This document shows, one piece after another, positions 32,351 through 41,622 of a DNA stretch of 64,000 nucleotides; position 1 is the first letter of the stretch, and each line of letters opens with the position of its first letter. Source of the stretch: CADEED01 sp963711635 (GTDB lineage Bacteria; Pseudomonadota; Gammaproteobacteria; Steroidobacterales; Steroidobacteraceae); assembly GCA_963711635.1 (NCBI GenBank), contig CAVQEZ010000013.1, positions 1 through 64,000 of the forward strand, read 5' to 3'. Made by a program: the position numbers and the translations under genes. Under the pieces are notes generated by a model that worked only from the letters and a program-made list of their open reading frames with translations, was not told where the DNA came from and ran no database searches.

Positions 32351-33477
32351 TGCGCCTGGTTGAGGGGCTGCGCCGCGGGAGCGGCGGCCGCGGTGCGGCG
32401 ACGGCCGGTCACGGCAGCCGGCGCTGCGGCGGCAGGCTCCGCGGCGGGCGGCACGATGGTTGCGCCGCGTGGCCGGAACCAGCTCCACGCCGGTGGTGCT
32501 CGCGGCGCGCGGCATCGGGCGCATCGCCGGCCGGCACGACGGCGTCGGGATCCGCGGGCCGCCGGTCGGCACTTCGGCCGGCGCGGCTAACTACCGGGCG
32601 GGCGCGCAGGGTTTCGAGCTTCCGCATAGGCCGCCTCGAGATCGGTGCGCAGCGCGGCGATCTCGCCGCCCTGTTCCACCACAGCCAGCCCATGGAACCG
32701 CGCGCCCGCCACGGCCAGCGAGCGCCAGCGTCCAGCCGACGATGGCGGACCAGGAGCGGCGCTCGGGCATCAGCGTCGGTGCGGCAATCTCGGGCGCGCG
32801 CGGTGGAACCAGCGCGGCCAGGTCGCGACTGCAACCGCTCGGTATGCGAGTCGAGCGAGCTGCCATGAAGCCGCGCAGCGCGGCGAGCTCCTTCTGCAGC
32901 GAAGCGTCGAGCGCAGCGCGAATTTCCAGCGACATCTGCGGCAGCAGCAGTGCGAGACTGCTCGGCGGGCGACGCGCGACCATCGGCTCCGGCGCGGGCT
33001 GGTCCACCGTGCGGCGCAATAACGATCGCCGATTCGTTGGCGGGCATCAGCTCGGGTCCCTGGGCCATGCGCGTGAAGGTGGATTGTTCGCGCGCCGCGG
33101 CGATCCGACACCAGCCGCAGCTGAAAGAGCATCTTGGTGACGTCGGCGTGCTTGATCTGCTTGGGCAACACGCCTTCCGCGCCCAGCGCGCGCGCCTGGC
33201 CGGCATACAGATCCCCTTCCTGCGAGGTGTACATCAGGATGGGAATGGTCGAGGTGCGCGGATTGTTCTTGATCGACTGCACGGCCTGAAAGCCATCCAT
33301 GCCCGGCATCATGTGATCCATGAAGATGACGTCGGGCTTGTTGCGGGTCAGGTAGTCGATCGCGGCTTCCGCGGATTCCGCCGCATCGACGGTGATTTCG
33401 TGACGTTCGAGAATGCGTGACAGGAATGCGCGTGCGGACTTCGAATCGTCCACGACCAAGGCTCGCTTGGAGGACAT
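32347..33477 (-). CDS. Response regulator with REC domain, transmembrane helix and Ala/Pro-rich tail; frameshifted
   Basis: N-terminal receiver domain intact (residues 1-120): acidic pair in LVVDDSKSA, phospho-acceptor Asp in VIFMDHMMPGMDG, Thr/Ser in LMYTSQEG and Lys in VLPKQ. Downstream pieces in shifting frames give a helical region (MSLEIRAALDASLQKELAAL), a membrane helix (SAIVGWTLAL...), a coiled coil (IAALRTDLEAAYAEA) and a tail PPAAEPAAAAPAAVTGRRR ending LNQAQ and a stop at 32347. No DNA-binding domain is seen. GGGAGAG precedes the ATG. A membrane-tethered receiver would signal through protein contacts. Breaks occur near 33.1, 33.0, 32.85, 32.7 and 32.5 kb. Confidence 0.75.
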
Positions 33478-33837
33478 CTAACTCTCCCAATTGATCACAA
33501 CAGGCTTATGGAAAGTCTAGCGTCAACGCATCGGCGTTGTGAGCGTTCCAGCCCTCGGGCCCGGGATTTTTTTCACCTCGCGGCGGTGCCTGCACCTTTG
33601 ACGTGCGCGCGGGCGAAAAAATCGGATGTGATCCAGCGCACGGAAGACGGATTCTCCCGCGATACCGCGCGCTCACTGCCCCATGGCCCGACGCATACTC
33701 GATCCGTCGATGTTTCCTGCGACAAAGACGTTGGTAAGTGCGTCAAGCAGGTCGAGGTCGGTCAGCAGCCCGAAGAATAATAGGGCCGGCTCGAAAGGGT
33801 ATTGGCGCAAGCCGCCCTGGGAGGGACTGCGGTGCTC
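33478..33837. other. Intergenic region without a clear gene
   Basis: 360 bases between the response-regulator start and the end of the glycosyltransferase gene. A plus-strand frame of 90 codons (33508-33780) has no ribosome site or recognisable family. A strong plus-strand terminator-like hairpin follows at 33860, so a small plus-strand RNA is possible. Confidence 0.35.
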
Positions 33838-35064
33838 TTAAGAACTGCGTTCCACGCTCAACGGGGTCCCCATGGGACCCCGTTTATTTTCTGCAGCCTG
33901 CGGCGCTGAAGCTCGCACCTTTTCGTAGAACCCGATCAGGCGACGAGCCATGGCCTGCGATGCCCAGGACTCCGCGTGCGCGCGCAGCTGGCCGCGTTTC
34001 GCATCGTCCTTTGAAAGCGCGAGCGCCTCGGCGACCGCCTGCGCGAATGCCGCCTCATCTTCCGGCACGACGAACGCACCGCAGCCGGGCGTCAGGATGG
34101 AGCGTGTGCCCAGCTCGGCGGTCGACACCACCGGCGTGCCCTGCGCCATGGCTTCGAGCAGCACCAGTCCCTGCGTCTCCGTGCGCGAGGCGAATACGAA
34201 GGCATCGCCGGCGGCATAGCAGTCGGGCAGTTCAGTGGCGCGATCGAGGTAGCCGATGAAGCGCACCGCGTTCGTCGACACCCAGTGCGCGCGGCGAGCT
34301 TCACCAGGTGCTCGCGCGCCGGCCCTTCGCCCGCGATCACGAACAGCGCATCCGGACGCCGCTCGCGCAGGCGCACGAACATGCGCAGCAGGAAGTCGAT
34401 GTTCTTTTCGTAAGCGACGCGGCCCACGTAGAGCAGCAGCGGCCGATCCGCCGGCAGCTGGAAACTGCTGGCGAAAGCGCGCGCCATCGCCCTGGACGAT
34501 AGCTGTCGGCCGGCAAGCCCCGTGGGCAACACTTCGATGGGCGTTTTCACGCCGTAGGCCAGCAGCGCGTCGCGCATCGGCGCGCTGGGAGAAATCAGTG
34601 CGGCAACGTCGTCGCATTGCGAGCGAGTGAAGTGACGCGCGAGGAAGCGCCCGATACGGCGCGGCAGCACCGGCACGTAGTGATGCAGGTAGTCCTCGAA
34701 GAAGGTGTGATACGTCGCGACCAGCGGCAGCCGGTGCGCGCGTGCGAAGCGCGCGCGCGGCGTAGTGAGCGATGAACGGCGTGTGGATGTGCACCAGGTC
34801 GACTCGCGCCGCCAGCTCGGCGATTCAGCACGCGCTTCAGCGCGCCGCCGAATGAAAGCGCCGGTCTTCGGGATCGAGCGGTACGCCGCCCGAGGGCACG
34901 CGGATGATGCCGGGCTCGGTGTCGGCCGCGGCACCAGGATATTCCGGCGCCACGAGCATGGTTTCGACGCCTCAGCGCGCGAGGTCGCCGCGGAAGGTGC
35001 GGATCGAAGTGGAGACGCCGTTGACTCGCGGGAAGTAGACGTCGGAGACGAACAGTACCCGCAT
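33838..35064 (-). CDS. GT4-family glycosyltransferase, frameshifted
   Basis: About 400 residues in the order of GT4 (GT-B fold) enzymes. The N-terminus is RVLFVSDVYFPRVNGVSTSI (ATG 35064), with PLVATYHTFFEDYLHHYVP in the middle. The C-terminal donor domain has LLYVGRVAYEKNIDFLLRMF, VIAGEGPAREHLVKLA, RFIGYLDR and the EX7E motif in ASRTETQGLVLLEAMAQGTPVV. It most resembles the lipid-glycosylating MgtA/PimB-like branch. One-base breaks lie near 34.98, 34.83, 34.76 and 34.29 kb. The ATG is six bases after the PAP2 stop, so the pair is co-transcribed and may make or modify a glycolipid. Confidence 0.83.
33860..33891 (+). terminator. Strong hairpin with T-rich tail, plus strand
   Basis: A perfect 11-bp stem AACGGGGTCCC-CAT-GGGACCCCGTT (33860-33884) is followed on the plus strand by TATTTTC. 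It lies inside the last codons read for the minus-strand glycosyltransferase and has no T-run in that direction, so it should stop plus-strand transcripts. Confidence 0.5.
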
Positions 35065-35070
35065 GCCCGC

Positions 35071-35605
35071 CTACGCGATGGCCGCGCCGATGACGCCGCT
35101 GGTCACGCCTAACAAGGCGCCGACGAGCACGTCGGTGGGATAGTGCAGGCCGAGCACCACGCGCGAGGCGGCGATGGCCAGGGCCAGCGGCACCAGCACG
35201 AAGCCGAGCTCCGGGAATGCCGCGCAGGCCTGCCAGGTGAAGGCCACCGCGTGCAGCGTGTGGCCCGATGGGAAGCTGTAGCGATCGAGGGGCGCCTGCG
35301 CCAGCGAGATGCCGGCATGGCGAATGAAAGGCCGCTCGCGCACGAAGGTGCGCTTCAGGAATTTGTAGGTGGCGAGATTCACGGCGCTGGTGGCCAGCAT
35401 GATCAGGCGCCACCCGCAGACCCTGACTGCCGTACATCAGCGGCAGCGCCAGCATCAATGCATACCAGATGACGCCGTCGCCGAGACGGCTCGCGGTCTT
35501 GAAGAGCACACGCACCCAGGTGTGCTCCACACCGCGATTCAGACGGCGGCACAACCGATACTCGGCATGATCGAAGCGCGCCAGCAATGAGCTATGGGTC
35601 GCCAT
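35071..35605 (-). CDS. PAP2-family membrane phosphatase, one frameshift
   Basis: About 178 residues. The three phosphatase motifs are present: KRTFVRERP (KxxxxxxRP), PSGH in DRYSFPSGHTLHAVAF, and SRVVLGLHYPTDV (SRxxxxxHxxxD). Five or so membrane helices, with the first at DGVIWYALMLALPLMYG. A one-base break near 35412 separates the first 75 residues from the catalytic part (LIMLATSAVNLATYKFLK). ATG 35605 is used. PAP2 enzymes dephosphorylate lipid phosphates such as undecaprenyl or phosphatidate, which fits the adjacent glycosyltransferase. Confidence 0.85.
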
Positions 35606-35734
35606 GGGGAAAGCAGTCTCGGCCGCTGACAAGGCAGATGCGTTACGCAGGTGTTAAGGATTTGTTGCCAAGTGTCTGAAATCGCTCAACCGAACGCCCG
35701 GCTCAACCACTCGGTGGCTACAATTCGCCACCTT

Positions 35735-37816
35735 ATGACACGTCGCTCTAACCACCGCACCGGCGTGCTGGCCGGGCTCGGCCTCTTCTCATGGCCTGGG
35801 CACCTGCGTCGCAGGCGCTGGACGGGATCGTGCTCGAGGTGCGTGAGCTCAGTGTCGCCGGGATCACGGTGCACGACGCCAGCGCGCGCCTGGACCTGCC
35901 CGGCGGCGAGCGCGTGCGCGTGACGCTCGAGGCTGGCGACGCGGTGCTGCCAGAGCCCGCCGGCAAGTTCACCGCTCTCCAGTTGGTGTGCACACGACCC
36001 GTGATCGCCGAACCGCGTTTCGGTTGTGAGGAAGGCCGCTTCGCGGCGCGCGGCGGACCGACGGGTTCGGTGGACATGAGCATCGTTGCGCTGCTGCGCA
36101 GTGACACCGGCGTCACCACGTTCAGTGGCAAGGGGCTCAAGCTCGCCGGCACCAGCGCGTCGTTCGACGGCCGGCTGGATGACCAGGGCTGGCGGGTGAA
36201 GGCGGTCACCGGCCAGGCAGCGGTATCAGAGCTGCGCAAGTTCGTGGCGCCGTGGTTCGAGTTGCCGAAGGACATCACCGGGGATGGCAAGGTCGCGCTC
36301 GAAGGTTCGCTGGCCGATGCGGGCGCGGGACTCAGCGCCGACGTCACGGCGAAGCTCAGCGCCGTCGATCTGACCAACGAGGCCAGCACCATCGTCACGG
36401 ACAAGATGTCGGCCGTGGCACGACTGCAGGCCGAACCTCGTGGCAAGGACACCTATCTCACCGTCAAGCTGCTCGGCACGGCGGGCCAGGTGCTGGTGAA
36501 TCCCGTGTTGCTGGACTTCGGCGTGAATCCCACCGACCTCGAGGCGCGCGGGACGCTGCGCGGCGACGTGTTCGCGCTGGAGTCGGTGCGCCTGCAGCAG
36601 AAGGACCTGCTCGACGTCACCGGCAGCGGCATGCGTGAACCTCGCCGGTGAAGTGCCTTCGCTCAGCGGCGAGTTCAAGCTGGCGAAGGTCGAATTCCCG
36701 GCGGCGTTCTCGAGCTACGTGGCGATCACGCTCGCGGCCAGCGTGCTCGGCGACGCCAAGACCTCCGGTAGTTTGAGCGGCGAGTTGTCCATCGTCGACA
36801 ACGGCGTCGGCTCGCTGCATGTGCTGCCGAGGAACCTCGACCTGCACGCCGACAAGGGGCTGCTGAACCTCGTTGGAATGAATGGCGACATCTTCTGGGC
36901 GCCGGCCGGCGGCGCCGATGCGCGCGTTTCAAAGCTGGCGTGGAAGTCCGGCGGTGCGTACGGCCTGTCGGGCGGCGCGGCGGAGATCGAGTTCATCGCC
37001 TACGACATGAACTTCGCGCTCACGCGCGCGGCCAAACTACCGGTGTTCGACGGGGCCATCGCCATCGAACACTTCGTCATGGGAAATCTCGGGGCGCCGG
37101 ACATGGAGGTGTCGTTCAAGGGCGCGGTCGAGCCGATCTCCATGCAGCTGCTGGCCAAAGCCTTCGGCTGGCCGGAATTCAGCGGCACGCTGGCGGCGAG
37201 CATTCCCGGCGTCAGGCTCAAGAACGATGTCCTGACCTTCGACGGCAACGTGGAATCGCAGGTGTTCGGCGGACGCATCGAAGGCAGCAACATCCGGCTG
37301 CAGGACCCGCTCGGCAACTTCCCGAAATTCTTCGCGGACGTGCGCGCTCGCGATCTCGATCTCGGACTGGTCACCCGCACCTTCGAGGTGGGCAGCATCA
37401 CCGGAAAACTCGAGGCCGACGTGCTGGGCCTGGAGCTGTTCGCATGGACTCCGCAGGCTTTCGATGCGCGCCTCGCGACTCCGAAGGGCGATAAATCCCG
37501 GCATCGCATCAGCGCGAAAGCCGTGAGCACCCTGTCGAATGTCGGCGGCGGTGGTGGCGGCGTGGTGCAGGCGCTGCAATCCGGCGTGCTCAAGTTCTTC
37601 GACGAATACAGCTACGACAAACTCGGCATCCGTTGCCGGCTGCGCGGCGACGTCTGCGAGATGTCGGGCATCGAGCCCGCACCCAATGGCTACTACATCG
37701 TCAAGGGCGCGGGAATTCCGCGTATCGACATCGTCGGCAACCAGGGCCGCGTCCGGTGGAGTCAGCTGCTCTCGTCGATCACCACCGCCGATTTCGGCGG
37801 CAGCACGGTCCAATAG
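35735..37816 (+). CDS. YdbH-like AsmA-family protein, two frameshifts
   Basis: About 690 residues. It starts MTRRSNHRTG with a hydrophobic anchor (VLAGLGL). A one-base break near 35790 precedes APASQALDGIVLEV; a second break near 36633 joins TGSGM to VNLAGEV. The body is a long beta-rich repeat of YdbH/dicarboxylate-transport type (GELSIVDNGVGSLHVLPRNL, FDGAIAIEHFVMGNLGAPDMEV) with the conserved end GIRCRLRGDVCEMSGIEPA and ADFGGSTVQ. YdbH, TamB and YhdP are bridging proteins that move phospholipids between the two membranes. It is followed by a YdbL-type gene. Confidence 0.85.
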
Positions 37817-37951
37817 GGCCGATAGACGTGGCGCGTATTCAGGCCAATAATCCCGCGCATATTTGACGTATGGTGTGATTCAGGGCGCGTTCATTGCCGT
37901 AACCCGATCATGCCCGCGTCCAGGCCTGCGCTTGGAAACAAGGAGTCAACG

Positions 37952-38587
37952 ATGCGTCGCGTTTTGCCGCTGAAAATCGTACTGGCGAGTCTGATGATCG
38001 CCGCGTGCGTCACGATCAACGTGTATTTCCCGGCTGCCGCCGCCGACAAGGCCGCGGACCAGTACTGGAACGACGTCACCGGGAGTGGCGCCAAGGGCAG
38101 CGCGCCGGCGCCACAGTCGCCACCGCAGTCGAACCTCGTTCCGATCCGCGATGAGGAGCCGGGCGTGCTCGTTGCCGCCATCGGACAGGTGTTGTACGCG
38201 CTGGTGCCCGCCGCGCAGGCACAGGATGCCGAGGCCGCGCTCAACGTGAGTACGCCCGCGGTGAGTCGCATCAAGTCGTCGATGGCGTCGCGCTTCGGCG
38301 AGCTCGAAAAGTTCTTCGCGAGCGGCGCCGTGGGCGTCACCAAGGACGGCATGCTGGAAGTGCGCGACCTGAACGCCGTCGCGCTGCCGGACCGCGCCAC
38401 GGTGAAGCGCCTGGTGGCCGAGGACAATGCCGACCGCGCCCAGCTGTACGGCGAAGTCGCGCGGGCCAGCAATCATCCCGAGTGGGAAGCCGACATCCGC
38501 AAGGCCTGGACGCGCTCCTTCGTCCGCAGCGTCGCCAAGGCGGGCTGGTACTACCAGGACGACGGCGGCGCCTGGAAACAGAAGTAA
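37952..38587 (+). CDS. YdbL-family (DUF1318) lipoprotein
   Basis: 211 residues. The start is fixed by AAGGAG six bases upstream of ATG 37952. A lipobox (MIAAC) precedes VTINVYFPAAAADKAADQ, a segment typical of lipidated DUF1318 proteins. After a Pro/Gln linker, the DUF1318 domain is at the C-terminus (RIKSSMASRFGELEKFF, VKRLVAEDNADRAQLYGEVA, KAGWYYQDDGGAWKQK). E. coli YdbL works with YdbH and the tiny lipoprotein YnbE. No separate ynbE is found in the 135-base gap, and the N-terminal TINVYF segment may stand in for it (inference). Confidence 0.82.
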   Translation: MRRVLPLKIVLASLMIAACVTINVYFPAAAADKAADQYWNDVTGSGAKGSAPAPQSPPQSNLVPIRDEEPGVLVAAIGQVLYALVPAAQAQDAEAALNVSTPAVSRIKSSMASRFGELEKFFASGAVGVTKDGMLEVRDLNAVALPDRATVKRLVAEDNADRAQLYGEVARASNHPEWEADIRKAWTRSFVRSVAKAGWYYQDDGGAWKQK

Positions 38588-38610
38588 TCTAGTTAGATGA
38601 CGCTGGCTAG

Positions 38611-39507
38611 ATGACGAGGGCGGGGCCCGTTCCGTCGCGCGGATCGGGCCCCTACTTTTTGAGGCGCAGACCCGTGCTCGTCACCCTCGGCCTGGTAGCG
38701 GCTTTTCTGCTTGCGGCGGTCGCCGCCGTGTTCTACCTGCAGCAGTTCGGAACGTTTCCGGCGCCGCCCGCCGCCGCGCAGCGCGCGCAGGCACTCGCGG
38801 CCGCGCGCGGAGAAGCACTCTGGCTCGACGTCGACGGCGAGCGCGTCGAAACGTGGCTGTTGCCGGGCGTCGCGCAGGGCCCCGCGCCACTACTCATCTA
38901 TACGCATGGCAACGGCGAGCTCATCGATTTCTGGGCCGATCGGTTCGAGCCGCTGCGCGCCGCGGGCATCAACGTATTGCTGGTCGAGTATCCGGGGTAT
39001 GGCCGTTCCGCGGGCCGCCCCACTGAGCTCAGCATCACTGCCACGATGCTCGCCGCCTACGATCGAGCCGCCGGCGACCCGCGCGTTGATGCGCACCGCA
39101 TCATCGGCCACGGCAGATCGCTGGGTGGTGGTGCCGTCGCGCAACTGGCGGCGCGCCGCCCGATGGCGGCGCTGATCCTCGAGTCCACGTTCACGAGCGT
39201 GACGGATATCGTGCGCAGCTACGGCCTGCCCGATTGGCTGATCATCAAGCGATTCGATACGCGCGCGGTGCTGGACGGATACCGGGGGCCGGTGTTGATA
39301 ATGCACGGGGTGCAAGACCTGAACATTCCGGTGACTCATGCGCATGCGTTGAAGGCCACCGCGCAGAATGCCGCATTGCAACTCATGCCCTGCGGGCACA
39401 ATGACTGCCAGCCGCAATGGGAGCTGGTGCTCAGTTTCCTCGCCGAAAACGGGGTATGTAGAAAGCCTGAACAGGAGGCGACCGATGAAAAAGTCGACAT
39501 TTGTTAG
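38611..39507 (+). CDS. Membrane-anchored alpha/beta hydrolase (BEM46-like)
   Basis: 298 residues with an N-terminal membrane helix (VLVTLGLVAAFLLAAVAAVF). The catalytic domain shows YTHGNGELIDFWADRF (oxyanion HGN), VEYPGYGRSAGRPTE, the nucleophile elbow GHGRSLGGGA, the acid in MHGVQDLNIPV and the His in MPCGHNDC. This is the set-up of BEM46/ABHD13-type serine hydrolases of unknown substrate. The last eight codons overlap the next gene. It follows YdbL by 23 bases and may share its transcript. Confidence 0.83.
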   Translation: MTRAGPVPSRGSGPYFLRRRPVLVTLGLVAAFLLAAVAAVFYLQQFGTFPAPPAAAQRAQALAAARGEALWLDVDGERVETWLLPGVAQGPAPLLIYTHGNGELIDFWADRFEPLRAAGINVLLVEYPGYGRSAGRPTELSITATMLAAYDRAAGDPRVDAHRIIGHGRSLGGGAVAQLAARRPMAALILESTFTSVTDIVRSYGLPDWLIIKRFDTRAVLDGYRGPVLIMHGVQDLNIPVTHAHALKATAQNAALQLMPCGHNDCQPQWELVLSFLAENGVCRKPEQEATDEKVDIC

Positions 39508-39712
39508 CGCGGGCGTTGCGTCGTTGTCTGCGGTGCTGCTCGCCGGGTGCGGTCTGGCCGAAGTCGGCGCCAGCGCCGCAACTCAGGGCGCCTCGGCCGC
39601 CGAGCAGGTGAAGCAGGGCAAGGAACTAGAGGCCAAGGTGGAGAAGCAGGTCGAGGACGCGCAGAAGGCCGCCAGGGAAGCGCGTGACGCAGCCGAGGCC
39701 GCGAGCAATTAA
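39485..39712 (+). CDS. Small coiled-coil lipoprotein
   Basis: 75 residues. AGGAGG lies seven bases before the ATG, an excellent start. A lipoprotein signal ends with LAGC (Cys22); the mature part is a single Ala/Glu/Lys-rich amphipathic helix (KQVEDAQKAAREARDAAEA), like small Lpp-type outer-membrane lipoproteins. The gene begins inside the end of the hydrolase gene. Role unknown. The stop codon is seven bases before a hairpin element. Confidence 0.75.
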   Translation: MKKSTFVSAGVASLSAVLLAGCGLAEVGASAATQGASAAEQVKQGKELEAKVEKQVEDAQKAAREARDAAEAASN

Positions 39713-39719
39713 GAAGGAT

Positions 39720-39808
39720 GGGGCAGTCCCCAATTCCGCGCGTCCCGCGCAAAAGGGGTCAACCCTCTGGAGGACTGACCCCTTTTGCTAGGAATTGGGG
39801 ACTGCCCC
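39720..39808. repeat. Double-hairpin intergenic element at convergent gene ends
   Basis: Perfect 18-bp outer arms (GGGGCAGTCCCCAATTCC, 39720-39737; complement 39791-39808) enclose a perfect 13-bp inner stem (GCAAAAGGGGTCA, 39749-39761; complement 39776-39788). It ends one base before the ABC permease stop codon. Same architecture and placement as the element at 15996-16085 but a different sequence. Confidence 0.7.
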
Positions 39809-39809
39809 C

Positions 39810-40631
39810 TTACTCGCGCATTCCCGTGCCGCGGTTCATGAAGAACACGGCGACCGCGAACAGCACCACCGCGGCGAGCAGCATGATGGTGAAGGCCACG
39901 TACACGTTGACGTCGCTGGTACCGAGAAAGCCGTAGCGGAAGGCATTGACCATGTGCAGGATGGGATTCGCGTACGAGACGTGCCGCGCCCACTCCGGCA
40001 ACAGCGTGATCGAATAGAACACTCCGCCGAAATAGGTGAGCGGCGTCAGCACGAAGGTGGGAATCCAGTTCACCTGGTCGAAATTCTTGGCGAACAGCGC
40101 GTTGATGAATCCGCCGAGCGCGAATATCACCGACGTGAGCACCACCGCGGCGAAGATCACGAAGGCGTGGTGCACCTGCAATTGCGTGAATATCAGCGAC
40201 ACGACGGTGACCGCGCCGCCCACCAGCAGGCCGCGCACCAGCCCGCCGCCCACGTAGCCGAGCACGATGACCCAGTTGGGCAGCGGCGCGACCAGCATCT
40301 CCTCGACGTGTTTGCCGAACTTCGCGCCGAAGAACGACGACACCACGTTGCCGTAGGAGTTGGTGATCACCGCCATCATGATCAGGCCGGGCGCGATGTA
40401 CTGCATGTACGGGACGCCGTCCATCAGCCCGACGCGGCTCCCGATCAAACTACCGAAGATCACGAAGTACAGCGCCGAGGTCACGGCCGAAGGCACGATG
40501 GTCTGGGCCCAGATGCGGACGATGCGGCCGTATTCGCGGATGATGATGGTCTTGAGGCCGGTCCAGCGGGCGCGCTCGAGCCCCTTGGGAGAATCGGCGG
40601 CGCCGGTGACCTGCGTGGCCGGGGTGCTCAT
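39810..40631 (-). CDS. yadH: ABC-2 type transporter permease (YadH-like)
   Basis: 273 residues with six membrane helices and the ABC-2 signature region (SFFGAKFGKHVEEMLVAPLPNW, then LTPLTYFGGVFYSITLLPEWAR). Sequence order and size match E. coli YadH. It partners with the ATPase encoded upstream, whose stop overlaps this ATG (ATGA), to form an exporter of unknown substrate. The gene ends against a hairpin element. Confidence 0.88.
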   Translation of the reverse strand: MSTPATQVTGAADSPKGLERARWTGLKTIIIREYGRIVRIWAQTIVPSAVTSALYFVIFGSLIGSRVGLMDGVPYMQYIAPGLIMMAVITNSYGNVVSSFFGAKFGKHVEEMLVAPLPNWVIVLGYVGGGLVRGLLVGGAVTVVSLIFTQLQVHHAFVIFAAVVLTSVIFALGGFINALFAKNFDQVNWIPTFVLTPLTYFGGVFYSITLLPEWARHVSYANPILHMVNAFRYGFLGTSDVNVYVAFTIMLLAAVVLFAVAVFFMNRGTGMRE

Positions 40632-41551
40632 GAGCGCGCACCTTTGGTCTCGACCAGGTTCATGAATATTTCTTCGAGGCGGTTCACCTTGTTGCGCATC
40701 GAGAGCACGCCGATGCCCTGCTCCGACAGCTTCGCGAACACTTCGTTGAGGCTTTGCTCCTTGGACACTTCCACCTCGAGCGTGTGCTCGTCGACGAGCT
40801 CGAATACGTAGCCTGGCACCTGCGGCACGCTCGCGACGGCCTCACGCAGGCTGAGCACGAAGGTCTCCGCCTGCAGCGTGCGCAGCAGGGTCGACATGCG
40901 ATCGCGTTCGGCGATCAGCCCGCCATTGATGATGGCGATGTTGCGGCACAGTGCCTCCGCCTCTTCGAGGTAGTGGGTAGTCAGGATGATGGTGGTGCCG
41001 CTCACGTTGATCTCGCGCAGGAAATCCCACATCGAGCGGCGGATTTCGATGTCGACGCCGGCGGTGGGTTCGTCGAGTATCAGCAGCCGCGGCTGGTGTA
41101 CCAGCGCGCGCGCGATCATCAGGCGGCGCTTCATGCCGCCCGACAGGCCACGCGCCATCTTGTTGCGCTTGTCGGCCAGCTGCAGCAGCGACAGGTATTG
41201 CTCGGCGCGCTCGCGTGCCAACGGGCGCGGGATTCCATAGAAGCCGGCCTGGTTCACGAGAATGGTCTGCGGAGTCTCGAACTGGTTGAAGTTGATCTCC
41301 TGCGGAACGATGCCGATGCAGGCCTTGGCCGCCTCGAGCTCGCGTTCGAGGTCGTGACCGAACACGCTGACCGTGCCCGAGGTCTTGTTCACCAGCGAGG
41401 TCAGTATTCCGATCAGTGTCGTCTTGCCCGCACCGTTCGGCCCGAGCAGCGCGAAGAAATCGCCCTGCTCCACGTCGAGATCCACGCCCTTGAGCGCCTG
41501 GACACCGTTCTTGTAGGTCTTCGTCAGTCCACGAATCGACAGTGCGTGCAT
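40628..41551 (-). CDS. yadG: ABC transporter ATP-binding protein (YadG-like)
   Basis: 307 residues from MHALSIRGLTKTYKNG. Walker A is ALLGPNGAGKTTLIG (about 35-49), the ABC signature LSGGMKRRL, Walker B LLILDEPTAGVD and the switch His in ILTTHYLEEAEAL. A further 49 codons upstream are open but lack family similarity, so ATG 41551 is preferred. Translationally coupled to the permease. Confidence 0.9.
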   Translation of the reverse strand: MHALSIRGLTKTYKNGVQALKGVDLDVEQGDFFALLGPNGAGKTTLIGILTSLVNKTSGTVSVFGHDLERELEAAKACIGIVPQEINFNQFETPQTILVNQAGFYGIPRPLARERAEQYLSLLQLADKRNKMARGLSGGMKRRLMIARALVHQPRLLILDEPTAGVDIEIRRSMWDFLREINVSGTTIILTTHYLEEAEALCRNIAIINGGLIAERDRMSTLLRTLQAETFVLSLREAVASVPQVPGYVFELVDEHTLEVEVSKEQSLNEVFAKLSEQGIGVLSMRNKVNRLEEIFMNLVETKGARS

Positions 41552-41622
41552 GTTGCCGGGCAGCTTGAACCGGTTCCCGCTGAGAAATCTATTGTTCGAA
41601 AGAGAGGGGTCGAAAGGGGGGC

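Noticed and set aside
33508..33780. 90-codon plus-strand protein
   Set aside because: No ribosome site, no recognisable sequence, uneven composition.
28710..36651. Block of true pseudogenes
   Set aside because: Frame breaks are single-base, protein similarity continues across each break and catalytic motifs are kept, so sequence error is more likely.
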